The notes below the pieces were generated by a model. That model was not told the DNA's origin. It saw only the letters and a list, made by a program, of their open reading frames with translations, and ran no database searches. Shown piece after piece: positions 25,792 to 34,739 of a stretch of DNA of 64,000 nucleotides. The position numbers and the translations under genes were made by a program. Numbering within the stretch: the stretch's first letter is position 1; each line of letters begins with the position of its first letter. This stretch comes from BMS3BBIN04 sp964552465 (GTDB taxonomy: Bacteria > Electryoneota > Electryoneia > Electryoneales > Electryoneaceae), in the NCBI GenBank assembly GCA_964552465.1, contig CAZKGR010000017.1, forward strand, positions 9,189 to 73,188, written 5' to 3'.

Positions 25792-28065
25792 TCACACCTT
25801 TACCTGTCCTAACCTCAGCGAGTTCATCACGACGGTGATGCTTGACAGTGCCATCGCAGCCGCAGCGAATGCCGGGTGCAGATGCTGCGGCTGCGATGGC
25901 GCTGTCGGGATAAATACCAATACACCAGCCGCAACCGGTACCAGCGCGACGTTATAGAAGAACGCCCAGAACAGGTTTTGTTTGATCACAGCGACGGTCC
26001 TACGGGACAGCCGGATCGCACGTGTGACGGAACTCAGATCGTTAGACGGCAACGTGATCCCTGCACTCTCGATGGCGACATCCGACCCGCTGCCGATGGC
26101 GATACCGAGGTCGGCCCGTACCAGCGCGGGCGCGTCATTGATCCCGTCGCCGACAACTGCGACACGAGCATTTGCCTGTCCACGTAGCTCGAGGACGGCT
26201 TCTTCCTTGTCTTCTGGTTTGAGTCCAGCGCGGATCTCGTCAATTGCGACTTTTTCACCGACCGCGTCCGCAATCACCTGGTGGTCACCACTGAGCATGA
26301 CTGTTCGCAAACCGAGCGCCTTGACCTCTTTGACCGCTTTCGCGGCTTCGTCCCGCGGTGAATCCATGAAACCGAGCGCTCCGAGTATTCCTGCACGGTC
26401 AGCGACCAGACTGACTGTTTCGCCATGCGAACGCATAGTCTCAATGTTTGTGCGAACCGGATCGCTGAGATCGTCGAACCGTTCCGGCTTGCCGACACGG
26501 ATGATCCGTCCATTGTCGAGCATTGTCCGCACGCCGTAGCCCGCTTCTTCCTCAAACATCGCGCATTCGCGGAGCTGGATGTTGCGTTCCTGCGCACGTC
26601 GGACGGTAGCCTGCGCCAGCGGGTGGTTGGAATTCTTTAACGCTGATGCCGCGAAATCGAGCAGTTCACGTTCACTGATGTTACCGAATACCTGGATGTT
26701 GAGCAGGTCGGGCTGACCGTCGGTCAGGGTGCCCGTTTTGTCGAACGCCATCCACGACACTTTCGCGCCCATTTCGAGGGCTTCCGAGTCGCGGAAGATG
26801 ATACCCATGCGTGCCCCGGACCCCATGCCGGTCATGACGGCTGTTGGCGTGGCAAGGCCCATCGCGCATGGGCAGGCGATTACCAGCACTGCAACCATGC
26901 GCACCAGCGCGATCTCGAATGATCCTGCACCCAGCCACCACACGGCGAGTGTGAGTAGTGCGATCACGACAATTACCGGCACGAAGACGGCTGCCACACG
27001 GTCGGCGAGTTTCTGGATCGGTGCTTTCGAACCTTGCGCGGTTTTTACACGTTTGACAATCCGCGCGACAGCCGAATCCGATCCGGGACGCAGCACTTTC
27101 ACATCGATCACACCTCGGCTGTTGATCGTGCCGCCAAATACTTCATCCTCGGGACCGACTTCGACAGGGGTGGATTCGCCGGTCAGCAAGGAGGAGTCGA
27201 TCTCAGATTCGCCGGACACGACGATACCGTCAATCGGAACGGTTTCCCCTGGTTTAACACGCACAATGTCGCCTGGGCGGATCGCGTTGAGCGGTATCTC
27301 GTGATCTTCGCCCGATTCATCGATCAGGTTCGCGGTGGGTGGGATGCGTTTCAACAGTGCTTCGATGGCCGAGCTGGCTTTGCCCTTGGCACTGATTTCG
27401 AGCCACTTGCCGACCTTGATCAGAGTGATGATCATCGCGGCGGTCTCGAAATACAGGTGTCCGCCGCCGGAAATCATCACACCGACTGAGTAGAAATACG
27501 CCGCCGATGATCCCAGCGCGACCAGCACATCCATGTTCGATGTACCGTTACGCAGTGCGTGATACGCGCCCATGTAGAACCCGCCACCGGTGTAGAACTG
27601 GACTGGTGTCGCGAGCAGGAGCAGCAACAGCTCGTACCACCACGCGCCACCGATAGCTTCCGGAATCAGCCCCCAGCCACGTCCCATGCTCAACAGGAAC
27701 AGGGGGACGGTGAAACTCAGGCCGACATTCAGGTAGCGTTTCTGCTTCTCGATCTCCTGACGCCGGGCGATGGCTTCGGCATTGCCCGGATCGTCGTCGG
27801 GATCGGGTAGGACGAGACGGTACCCCGCCGTCTGCACCTTGTCCGCGAGTTGATCGAGGGAGATCTGCTCGGGATTGAAACGGACATGCACGCTTTCCGA
27901 CGCGTAGTTCGCCGTCGCCGATTCCACGCCTTCTGTCTTGTGGGTCAACGCCCGTTCGACCGCATTCGCGCAATTGGCGCAGTACATCCCGATGACCGGG
28001 AGTTCAATCTCGGACGGTTGGTGTTTGCCATGAATGTCAGCGCTGGACCCATGTTCTTGTTGCAT
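25792..28065 (-). CDS. copA: Copper-translocating P1B-type ATPase
   Basis: A 757-residue inner-membrane pump that exports Cu(I). The N-terminal heavy-metal domain carries GMYCANCAN (C29, C32). The transmembrane CPC motif is VIACPCAMGLATPTA, the phosphorylation site DKTGTLTDG, the phosphatase motif LLTGEST, and the hinge VVGDGINDAPAL. The N-terminal His residues (GSSADIHGKHQ) may add metal binding. A copper chaperone gene lies 29 bp upstream on the same strand. The stop TGA lies inside a heptad array that abuts the assembly gap. Confidence 0.96.
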   Translation of the reverse strand: MQQEHGSSADIHGKHQPSEIELPVIGMYCANCANAVERALTHKTEGVESATANYASESVHVRFNPEQISLDQLADKVQTAGYRLVLPDPDDDPGNAEAIARRQEIEKQKRYLNVGLSFTVPLFLLSMGRGWGLIPEAIGGAWWYELLLLLLATPVQFYTGGGFYMGAYHALRNGTSNMDVLVALGSSAAYFYSVGVMISGGGHLYFETAAMIITLIKVGKWLEISAKGKASSAIEALLKRIPPTANLIDESGEDHEIPLNAIRPGDIVRVKPGETVPIDGIVVSGESEIDSSLLTGESTPVEVGPEDEVFGGTINSRGVIDVKVLRPGSDSAVARIVKRVKTAQGSKAPIQKLADRVAAVFVPVIVVIALLTLAVWWLGAGSFEIALVRMVAVLVIACPCAMGLATPTAVMTGMGSGARMGIIFRDSEALEMGAKVSWMAFDKTGTLTDGQPDLLNIQVFGNISERELLDFAASALKNSNHPLAQATVRRAQERNIQLRECAMFEEEAGYGVRTMLDNGRIIRVGKPERFDDLSDPVRTNIETMRSHGETVSLVADRAGILGALGFMDSPRDEAAKAVKEVKALGLRTVMLSGDHQVIADAVGEKVAIDEIRAGLKPEDKEEAVLELRGQANARVAVVGDGINDAPALVRADLGIAIGSGSDVAIESAGITLPSNDLSSVTRAIRLSRRTVAVIKQNLFWAFFYNVALVPVAAGVLVFIPTAPSQPQHLHPAFAAAAMALSSITVVMNSLRLGQVKV

Positions 28066-28094
28066 GCTTTTCGGTCCGGTAGGATGAAGGCCAG

Positions 28095-28316
28095 TCAGGA
28101 CTTATTCAGGGTGAAACCGTTTTTCTGCGCAGCAGCAGTGGCGGAATCAAGGTCGCACGTTACGTCGTCAAACGAGATCTCAACCTCTTGCCGTTCGAGG
28201 CTGACATCTGCTTTCGACACGCCGGTAACATCTTCCTCAAGCACTGACCGCAGCAGGTTCGCGCAGCCCGAGCATGACATGCCCTCGACTCTGAATGTCT
28301 GTTTTGCTTCTGCCAT
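28095..28316 (-). CDS. copZ: Heavy-metal-associated domain protein, copper chaperone-like
   Basis: A 73-residue single HMA domain with the metal motif GMSCSGCANLL (C15, C18) and the typical babbab length. It probably hands Cu(I) to the ATPase encoded 29 bp downstream. The ATG follows an AGGAGAT site. The end GFTLNKS is a normal HMA C-terminus. Confidence 0.93.
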   Translation of the reverse strand: MAEAKQTFRVEGMSCSGCANLLRSVLEEDVTGVSKADVSLERQEVEISFDDVTCDLDSATAAAQKNGFTLNKS

Positions 28317-28502
28317 GGGTATCTCCTGTTCCCGTGAGCGAACTCACCGGTTGGTTTTGAATCGACCGTTGTTCAAACGTACGCATGAATATCAGCGGAC
28401 GCACTGGTTCTATTCAATATGCCGATGGAACTGATTTGTTTCCTGCGGGTATTATCGTGACCACGGCATCGTGATGAACATACCACTAATACTGGAAATA
28501 CC

Positions 28503-29249
28503 ATGATCAAGATACGACGCAGCGACGAACGCGGTCATGCTAATCATGGCTGGCTGGACACGTACCACAGCTTCTCGTTCGCCAGTTACGGGGATCCGCA
28601 ATGGATGCAGTTTCGCAGCCTGCGTGTGATCAACGAAGATTGGATCGATGCCGGGCAGGGCTTTGGAACGCACCCACACGACAACATGGAGATCATAACC
28701 TATGTGCTCGAGGGTGAGATCGCGCACAAGGACAGCATGGGGAACGGCTCGACACTGCCAACACATGGCGTGCAACGTATGACCGCCGGGACTGGCATTA
28801 CGCACAGCGAGTTCAATCCTTCGGATACGAACCGTTTGCACCTGTTGCAGATCTGGCTGCTTCCCGCTCAACGTGATCTAAAACCGAGCTACGAAGATGG
28901 GTATGCCGATCCGGACGCGACCCGCAATCGCTTGCTGCCGCTCGTTGTCGGCGAAGGGCATGATGCGAGAGCGTCCGGTGGTGAATCAGTTGATGTTGAC
29001 CTCGGCGACCACAAGCCGTTGATGATGCACCAAGACGCGGTGTTGTATGCCAGCCGTCTTGATGCGGGCAATGAGCTGACGCATGGACTGAACGGCACCC
29101 GTAATGCATGGCTTCAGCTGATCGAGGGTGAGCTGGAAGTCAACGGTGAAGCGCTGTCTCATGGCGATGCCGTCGCGATCTCGGAAGAGGAAGCCGTCAC
29201 CATCAAAGCCAGTCAGGACGCGCATTTTCTGTTGTTTGATCTGGGGTGA
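28503..29249 (+). CDS. Pirin-family protein (YhhW-like bicupin)
   Basis: A 248-residue two-cupin protein. The N-terminal cupin carries metal ligands in FGTHPHDNMEIITYVLEGEI and GTGITHSEFNPS, matching the His-His-His-Glu site of pirins such as YhhW, which has quercetin 2,3-dioxygenase activity in vitro. The typical opening IKIRRSDERGHANHGWLDTYHSFSF is present. It is divergent from copZ and convergent with the next gene, whose stop is only 12 bp away. The in vivo substrate is unknown. Confidence 0.93.
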   Translation: MIKIRRSDERGHANHGWLDTYHSFSFASYGDPQWMQFRSLRVINEDWIDAGQGFGTHPHDNMEIITYVLEGEIAHKDSMGNGSTLPTHGVQRMTAGTGITHSEFNPSDTNRLHLLQIWLLPAQRDLKPSYEDGYADPDATRNRLLPLVVGEGHDARASGGESVDVDLGDHKPLMMHQDAVLYASRLDAGNELTHGLNGTRNAWLQLIEGELEVNGEALSHGDAVAISEEEAVTIKASQDAHFLLFDLG

Positions 29250-29261
29250 CGAGCATGTTTG

Positions 29262-30695
29262 CTACTTCACCAGCACCACCCTCTGCGTTCGTTGCCAAGA
29301 GCCAGCATGAACGTTTAAGAGGTAGATTCCGCTTGACACTGTTGATCCATCGATTGTCACACGGTTTGGTCCGATTGTGTATTGACCAGTATGGTTCCAT
29401 ACGGTTCGTCCAAGTAGATCAACAAGAGCGAGTTCAACCAGTGTTGGTTTCGGTAGAGTGATGGTCGCAGTTGTGGACGTGTTGAATGGGTTTGGGTGAA
29501 TGGTCATTGTTGGCGTCTTCGGCAAAACTGGTTCGACGAATTCGTCAGCATGGACGACCAAGTCGTTCTCGATCCAGACAATCTGACAGATCTGCAAATC
29601 CCAATCGAATATCCAGGCAAGCAGGTCGGGTGCGAGGTCGCCATCAAGGTCGGCAACTCCGACTACCTGGTGTTCGACATCAATCAGGCCTTCAGGTTCA
29701 GAATATCCATAGTTCGTGCCGTAAACGACGTACATCCAGCCATCCTCTACACCCAGGAGGTCTTGTCGTCCATCCAAATTGTAGTCGGCTGCATAGTGTG
29801 CTTCGAAATCGCCTTCCATGAGAATTTGAGATTCAAATGTTCTGGCTTCAGTTTGCAGAAATGTTTGAACAGCAGACTGACCGGGAACTCTAAGTAGATC
29901 AATGCTTGCGTCGTTATCGACCCGGATCGGGACAATGACATCATGGGGAATAGTGGTCAGATTTTGCCCTGTGAACTCAAGGTTTCCATTGTTCCAGTAC
30001 ACATCGTATTCTGAAGTCTGATCAGGATCGACCCAGAAATAACGGCGGTTGAGTATGTCTTTCAATCCATCTCCATCCAGATCAACCCAATAAGATGAAA
30101 ACCGCACATATTCCTGACCATACCAAGTGTCGAGAACGTGATTAACAAAAGTTCCGGGTTCGGTCTGCTCAGCAAGACGTACTTCCTGAACGTACTCATT
30201 CAGATCAATATCGAAATAGAATTCATGAAAGACGAAATCCATGTCATTGTCTTCATCAGGATCGTCCGGATATTTGCTGTACGGAGCTTGAGTCGGTTGT
30301 GGCATTTCGTGTTCAGAGAACTGAAATCCACCATCGTTCCGATACCAGGGAATCGTGGACCCGTGTTGACTCACTACAACATCCAAGTCACCATCAAAAT
30401 CAGCATCAAGAATCGTCAACGCGCCAGGATCATAAAGTTCATCACGATAAATGTGTTCAACAAAAAGACCATCCTGATTTTCATACGCTCGGATGTGTTG
30501 ATGCCAGGTTTCATCATGCTCCCAATAGTGCGATGATGCGATCAAGATGTCCATATCGCCGTCATTGTCCAGATCGTCGATTGCATGTACGTCAATTTCA
30601 AAAGGGACATTTTCAATGAGGTGAAGGTCTTCAGCCAATACAGCAGTAGGGATGGAAACAGCTATTAGCAAAACCAACCATCGACTGTACTTCAT
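29262..30695 (-). CDS. FG-GAP repeat protein with type A sorting domain
   Basis: A 477-residue exported protein related in design to the 11203-16605 trio but more diverged. The start at 30695 has a strong GGGGGAG site and opens a signal peptide (YSRWLVLLIAVSIPTAVLAED). Calcium-loop repeats include DIDNDGDMD-like DDLDNDGDMDILIASSH, DFDGDLDVVVSQ, DLDGDGLKDILN, DYNLDGRQDLLG and DLDGDLAPDLLAW. A sorting domain begins near 395 (IHPNPFNTSTTATITLP) and ends QRVVLVK. Probably surface-exposed; ligand unknown. Confidence 0.82.
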   Translation of the reverse strand: MKYSRWLVLLIAVSIPTAVLAEDLHLIENVPFEIDVHAIDDLDNDGDMDILIASSHYWEHDETWHQHIRAYENQDGLFVEHIYRDELYDPGALTILDADFDGDLDVVVSQHGSTIPWYRNDGGFQFSEHEMPQPTQAPYSKYPDDPDEDNDMDFVFHEFYFDIDLNEYVQEVRLAEQTEPGTFVNHVLDTWYGQEYVRFSSYWVDLDGDGLKDILNRRYFWVDPDQTSEYDVYWNNGNLEFTGQNLTTIPHDVIVPIRVDNDASIDLLRVPGQSAVQTFLQTEARTFESQILMEGDFEAHYAADYNLDGRQDLLGVEDGWMYVVYGTNYGYSEPEGLIDVEHQVVGVADLDGDLAPDLLAWIFDWDLQICQIVWIENDLVVHADEFVEPVLPKTPTMTIHPNPFNTSTTATITLPKPTLVELALVDLLGRTVWNHTGQYTIGPNRVTIDGSTVSSGIYLLNVHAGSWQRTQRVVLVK

Positions 30696-30879
30696 CACTC
30701 CCCCAGTGTTGAATGCGACTGCATGCAAAGTCAGTCTATTGTCTAACTGGATACAAAATCTCATAATCCATATCAGCTTATTCGTAGATCCCACATGGTT
30801 AGCGCGGCTTCGTCTCTCCAGTCAAGCATCTCTTTCGCTCGGGGCAGCTTGGAGTGTAGCTTACTGTGCTCCGGGGCTT

Positions 30880-30897
30880 TGTTTGCGTGGGCAAACA
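30880..30897. repeat. Small hairpin upstream of lepA
   Basis: tgtttgc / gcaaaca with a 4-nt loop (gtgg), within the 259-bp region between the divergent FG-GAP gene and lepA. Nothing else was recognised in that region. Confidence 0.35.
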
Positions 30898-30954
30898 GGC
30901 GTACCCTGTTGAGCGAAAATCCGTTTCAATTTCTGGGAAGATCCCGTTTCCGAT

Positions 30955-32760
30955 ATGGCTACTGTAGACAACATCCGAAATTTCTGCATCATCGCGCACA
31001 TCGACCACGGCAAGTCCACTCTCGCCGACCGGATGCTCGAGACGACTGCGACCATTCACATGAAGCAGATGAAGGCGCAGATCCTCGATTCGATGGAACT
31101 CGAGCAGGAACGTGGGATCACGATCAAGGCGCACGCGATCACGATGAAGCACACGGCTGAGGACGGTGTCGAGTACACGCTCAACCTCGTCGATACGCCG
31201 GGCCACGTTGACTTCAGCTATGAGGTCAGCCGTTCGCTTGCCGCGGCGGAGGGGGCATTACTGGTTGTCGATGCAGCGCAAGGGGTGGAAGCGCAGACGC
31301 TCGCCAACCTGTACCTCGCTATTGATGCTGGTCTCGAACTGATCCCGGTGATCAACAAGATCGACCTGCCGAGTGCCCAGGTCGAGAAGGTGACGCGTCA
31401 GCTCTGCGACCTGATCGGTTGCGCTGAAGACGAAGTGATGATGGTTTCGGCGAAGACAGGTGATGGTGTGCCGGAGCTGCTCGAACGCATCATTAAAGTA
31501 GTACCCGCCCCACAGGGTGATCCGGACGGCAACTTCCGTGCGTTGATCTTTGACTCGTTCTATGACAATTACAAGGGCGCGGTCGCGTACATCCGGGTGA
31601 TGGACGGTTCGATCAGGACCGGCGAACAGATTTTCTTCAAGGGCACGGAGAAGGATTACCAGGTAGATGAGCTGGGGATCATGCAGCTCAAGCGTTTCCC
31701 GAAAAAACAGATGGCAACCGGCGAGGTCGGCTTCCTGGTCACCGGCTGCAAGGACATCAAGGATACGCGTGTCGGCGATACAGTAGTCGCATACGAGAAC
31801 CGCAAGAAGACCGAATCGCTTGCTGGCTACCAGGAACCGAAGCCGATGGTCTTCAGCGGGATGTTCCCGGCTGACCATGAGGATTATGTAGCCCTGCGTG
31901 ACGCGCTCGACAAGCTGGCATTGAACGATGCGTCGTTGAGGTACGAGGCGGAATCATCAACCGCGCTTGGCTTTGGCTTTCGTTGCGGCTTCCTCGGTCT
32001 GTTGCACATGGAGATTGTGCAGGAACGGCTGGAACGTGAGTTCGACCTCAACCTGATCTCGACGGTGCCGAGTGTGCGTTTCAAGGTTATCGATCATAAG
32101 GGCGAGGAGAAGTGGCTCAGCAATCCTGTCGATTTTCCGGACCCAACCCTGATCGATCACATTGATGAGCCTATTGTTCGCGGCCAGGTAATCACCCCGG
32201 ACGAGTATGTCGGTGCGGTGATGGCGCTGGCGCGTGATCGTCGCGGCGTGTTCGTGTCGCAAGAGTATATTGAGGCCGATCGTGTTGATCTGACATATGA
32301 CTTTCCGCTTGCGGAAGTGGTGTTTGACTTTTATGACCGGCTGAAGAGCTCGACCCGTGGATACGCGAGTTTCGATTACGAGTTCAACGGTTATCAACCG
32401 GCGGAGCTGGCTCGTCTGGACATTCTGATCAACGGTGATCCGGTGGACGCGTTGTCGATGGTCGTGCATGAGGACAAGGCGTACGAGTGGGGTCGGAAGG
32501 TCGTCGATAAGCTGAAGGATTTGATCCCACGGCAGATGTTCGAGGTCGCGATCCAGGCCGCGATCAACGGCAAGATCATCGCACGCAGCACGATCAAGGC
32601 GTTGCGCAAGCAGGTGACGGCCAAGTGTTATGGTGGCGACATCAGTCGTAAGCGGAAACTGCTCGAGAAGCAGAAGGCCGGTAAGAAGCGGATGAAACAA
32701 ATCGGGTCGGTGGAAGTACCACAAGAAGCCTTCCTCGCGGTGCTGAAGGTGGATAATTAA
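30955..32760 (+). CDS. lepA: Elongation factor 4 (LepA)
   Basis: A ribosome-binding GTPase involved in translation under stress and in initiation/assembly. The 601-residue protein starts NIRNFCIIAHIDHGKSTLADRM, has switch II DTPGHVDFSYEV, NKIDLPSA and the SAKTGDGV motif. The EF4-specific C-terminal domain is shown by YGGDISRKRKLLEKQKAGKK and the end PQEAFLAVLKV. It is followed by lepB after 85 bp, the common lepA-lepB pairing. Confidence 0.98.
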   Translation: MATVDNIRNFCIIAHIDHGKSTLADRMLETTATIHMKQMKAQILDSMELEQERGITIKAHAITMKHTAEDGVEYTLNLVDTPGHVDFSYEVSRSLAAAEGALLVVDAAQGVEAQTLANLYLAIDAGLELIPVINKIDLPSAQVEKVTRQLCDLIGCAEDEVMMVSAKTGDGVPELLERIIKVVPAPQGDPDGNFRALIFDSFYDNYKGAVAYIRVMDGSIRTGEQIFFKGTEKDYQVDELGIMQLKRFPKKQMATGEVGFLVTGCKDIKDTRVGDTVVAYENRKKTESLAGYQEPKPMVFSGMFPADHEDYVALRDALDKLALNDASLRYEAESSTALGFGFRCGFLGLLHMEIVQERLEREFDLNLISTVPSVRFKVIDHKGEEKWLSNPVDFPDPTLIDHIDEPIVRGQVITPDEYVGAVMALARDRRGVFVSQEYIEADRVDLTYDFPLAEVVFDFYDRLKSSTRGYASFDYEFNGYQPAELARLDILINGDPVDALSMVVHEDKAYEWGRKVVDKLKDLIPRQMFEVAIQAAINGKIIARSTIKALRKQVTAKCYGGDISRKRKLLEKQKAGKKRMKQIGSVEVPQEAFLAVLKVDN

Positions 32761-32845
32761 GTCAGGAAAAGACAGTAACAGATAGAAAAAGATAGAAACA
32801 GACAGCAATATCGTCATCCTGAACGTTCTTGTGAAGGATCTTATA
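32761..32845 (+). repeat. A-rich degenerate repeat and CGTCATCCTGAAC...GAAGGATCT element before lepB
   Basis: After the lepA stop lies an A/G-rich tract of loosely repeated ACAG/ATAG units (32768-32806), then CGTCATCCTGAACG...GTGAAGGATCTT (about 32812-32842). The second part is an imperfect palindrome of a type often seen as a dispersed intergenic repeat. Its AAGGAT end provides the ribosome site of lepB. Confidence 0.5.
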
Positions 32846-33673
32846 GTGGCAAAGCAAACTGGTAGTCCTGACAACGTAGACACACATTCCACAGCGCAGG
32901 ACGAAGGCAACATCGGAATGTGGCAGAGGTACCGTAGCTGGCGGCGGGAACGGAAGCACCGTCAGATGGAACGGCGGAAGCGGATCGGACCAGTCCGTGA
33001 CTGGATCGAGACGATTGTCTCGGTCGTGCTGATTGTGTTCGTGATCCGTGTCGCGGCAGTGGAGGCGTATCGTATTCCGACAGGTTCGATGGAGAACACG
33101 TTGCTGGTTGGCGATTTCCTGCTGGTCAACAAGTTTACGTATGGAATCCGCACGCCGGATTGGCTGGGTGTGCCGTTCACACCGATCGGATTCAATGTGC
33201 CGTACACTCGTTTGCCGGGCATTCGTGACATTGAACCGGGCGATATTCTCGTCTTCCGTTATCCGATGGACCAGCGGGTGAATTATATCAAACGCTGCGT
33301 CGCGGTCGGTGGGCAGACACTCGAGATTCGAGACAAGCAGCTTTATATCGACGGTGTCGCGTCTGAGTTGCCGCCGGATGGCAAGTTTACCGATCCGTTC
33401 GTGATACCGCCTGATATGAAGATGCGGCAGATGCGTCCGGCCGGTGCGGGCAACAAGGACAATTACGGACCGGTTAATGTGCCCGAAGGTTACCTGTTCA
33501 TGATGGGTGACAACCGTGACAATTCGGCCGACAGCCGGTATTGGGGGTTCCTTGACGAGGGCCTTGTCCTAGGACGGGCGGAGATCATCTACTTCTCGTG
33601 GGACAAACTGGCGAACCCGGTAGAGTTCTGGTCGCTTGTTCGCTGGACGCGGATGTTCAGCCTGATTCGATGA
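32846..33673 (+). CDS. lepB: Signal peptidase I
   Basis: The membrane serine protease that removes signal peptides from exported proteins, of which this window has many. Using the GTG at 32846 (preceded by AAGGATC at good spacing) gives 275 residues; an upstream GTG at 32831 has no ribosome site. One membrane segment (WIETIVSVVLIVFVIRVAA) precedes the catalytic Ser motif PTGSMENTLLVGD; the general-base Lys is in YIKRCVAVGG, and the GDNRDNSADSRYWG box is complete. The last 85 bp overlap the end of a convergent gene. Confidence 0.96.
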   Translation: MAKQTGSPDNVDTHSTAQDEGNIGMWQRYRSWRRERKHRQMERRKRIGPVRDWIETIVSVVLIVFVIRVAAVEAYRIPTGSMENTLLVGDFLLVNKFTYGIRTPDWLGVPFTPIGFNVPYTRLPGIRDIEPGDILVFRYPMDQRVNYIKRCVAVGGQTLEIRDKQLYIDGVASELPPDGKFTDPFVIPPDMKMRQMRPAGAGNKDNYGPVNVPEGYLFMMGDNRDNSADSRYWGFLDEGLVLGRAEIIYFSWDKLANPVEFWSLVRWTRMFSLIR

Positions 33674-34005
33674 TGTAGCCCGCGCAGGTAATAGAGGTGG
33701 AGCAGGCTGGCGTTTTCTACTTTCGATCGGAACGTATAGTTCCCAGGGTCGAGCAGCGAATAAATATATCTGCCGCCACCTGTTGCCCCGAGATAGTCGC
33801 CAGAACCCATTGTAACTCTCATCTTTACAGCCGTCCCGAAACCTGATGGTCGCATGAAATAGACAAGAGCCTTGCCATCTTGTGGTACGAGTGATTTAAC
33901 AGTTGTATCCTCTTCAGTACTCATGGTACCAACAGCGGAACAGCCTGCTAGAAACGTAAGAATGCAAAGCCATCCAGCAACAATAACGATATTTTTGCTC
34001 TTCAT
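33589..34005 (-). CDS. DUF2846-like lipoprotein, C-terminus overlapping lepB
   Basis: A 138-residue lipoprotein; the signal ends LCILTFLAGC. The part KALVYFMRPSGFGTAVKMRVTMGSGDYLGATGGGRYIYSLLDPGNYTF resembles DUF2846 proteins. After ASLLHLYYLRG the family's tyrosine-rich ending is missing, and the frame runs 85 bp into the antisense strand of lepB (HRIRLNIRVQRTSDQ...), so the C-terminus is probably a replaced or eroded one. The ATG at 34005 has a GGGGAAAGAG site. It lies in an AT-rich patch, directly downstream of the small membrane protein gene. Confidence 0.6.
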   Translation of the reverse strand: MKSKNIVIVAGWLCILTFLAGCSAVGTMSTEEDTTVKSLVPQDGKALVYFMRPSGFGTAVKMRVTMGSGDYLGATGGGRYIYSLLDPGNYTFRSKVENASLLHLYYLRGLHHRIRLNIRVQRTSDQNSTGFASLSHEK

Positions 34006-34048
34006 CACTCTTTCCCCCATCAAACTGGTCTTGTATGAATCATCCTCG

Positions 34049-34336
34049 TCACTCATCTCGTGCAGTAGAAAACTGTATCTTTTTTACAGATTTTCTGTAA
34101 AACAACGTAACCGTCACCGCTACAATGATAGATATTACTATGTAAATCGGTCCAATAAGTGAGAATTTACTAAATGTTACCGATATTCCAACATTAAATA
34201 AATAAATTGAGAGCAGAAGAATGCATGACTGTATTATCAGTACTAAATTTGGTTTAGTAACAACTTTCATTATAATAAATATGCATATTATTATGCTAAG
34301 AATGCCAACAACTATCTGCACAAGTGAAAAACCCAT
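34049..34336 (-). CDS. Small membrane protein, unknown
   Basis: A 95-residue hydrophobic protein with three predicted membrane segments (VQIVVGILSIIICIFIIM, LVLIIQSCILLLSIYLFNV, IGPIYIVISIIVAVTVTLF) and a basic tail (YRKSVKKIQFSTARDE). It precedes the DUF2846-like gene on the same strand by 43 bp. The region is much richer in A+T than its neighbours, compatible with recent acquisition. No family recognised and the ribosome site is weak. Confidence 0.5.
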   Translation of the reverse strand: MGFSLVQIVVGILSIIICIFIIMKVVTKPNLVLIIQSCILLLSIYLFNVGISVTFSKFSLIGPIYIVISIIVAVTVTLFYRKSVKKIQFSTARDE

Positions 34337-34739
34337 GGTATACCCAATATTCTATGAAAGAGAACCCTAAACTGTTTCAGAGATAAAACTTCGTAGACAA
34401 ATTCGTGTGTTACCACGTCAAGTTCGATTATTACTCCAAACAGACTTCAGATATCTGTGGTTCCTGAAACCATCGTTATTTTCGTTTCGCGGTCGAAAGC
34501 AGAAGATATGGGCGGCTGAGATCAAGATCCTTGAAATATTCCACATATTCAAGCCTCAAACCGTCCTAAAGACTCTGATAGAACCAGTCTATCAGGTTTC
34601 GATTAACAGCAATAGTAAGCATATATTCATTTAATTTGCAAAGGGAAATCGTTACAGAATACGGTTGTACTTACAAAAGCAGCATTTTATACACTGGTAC
34701 TCCGTACATTCCATGCGCAAAACCAATCGGGGAACAGTC
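34337..34739. other. AT-rich intergenic region, 403 bp
   Basis: No convincing gene. A 75-codon frame at 34407-34634 has unnatural composition and no ribosome site. It contains a palindrome cagatatctg (near 34448) and a small inverted repeat ctgatag/ctatcag near 34577. It probably carries the promoters of the flanking genes. Confidence 0.4.

Noticed and set aside
25640..25957. Open frame spanning the N gap
   Set aside because: Its continuity is created by Ns; the end overlaps copA antisense.
31957..32913. 318-codon open frame opposite lepA
   Set aside because: It mirrors lepA codon structure, has no ribosome site and shows no family motif.
34407..34634. 75-codon open frame in the AT-rich gap
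   Set aside because: No ribosome site, biased composition and no recognisable domain.
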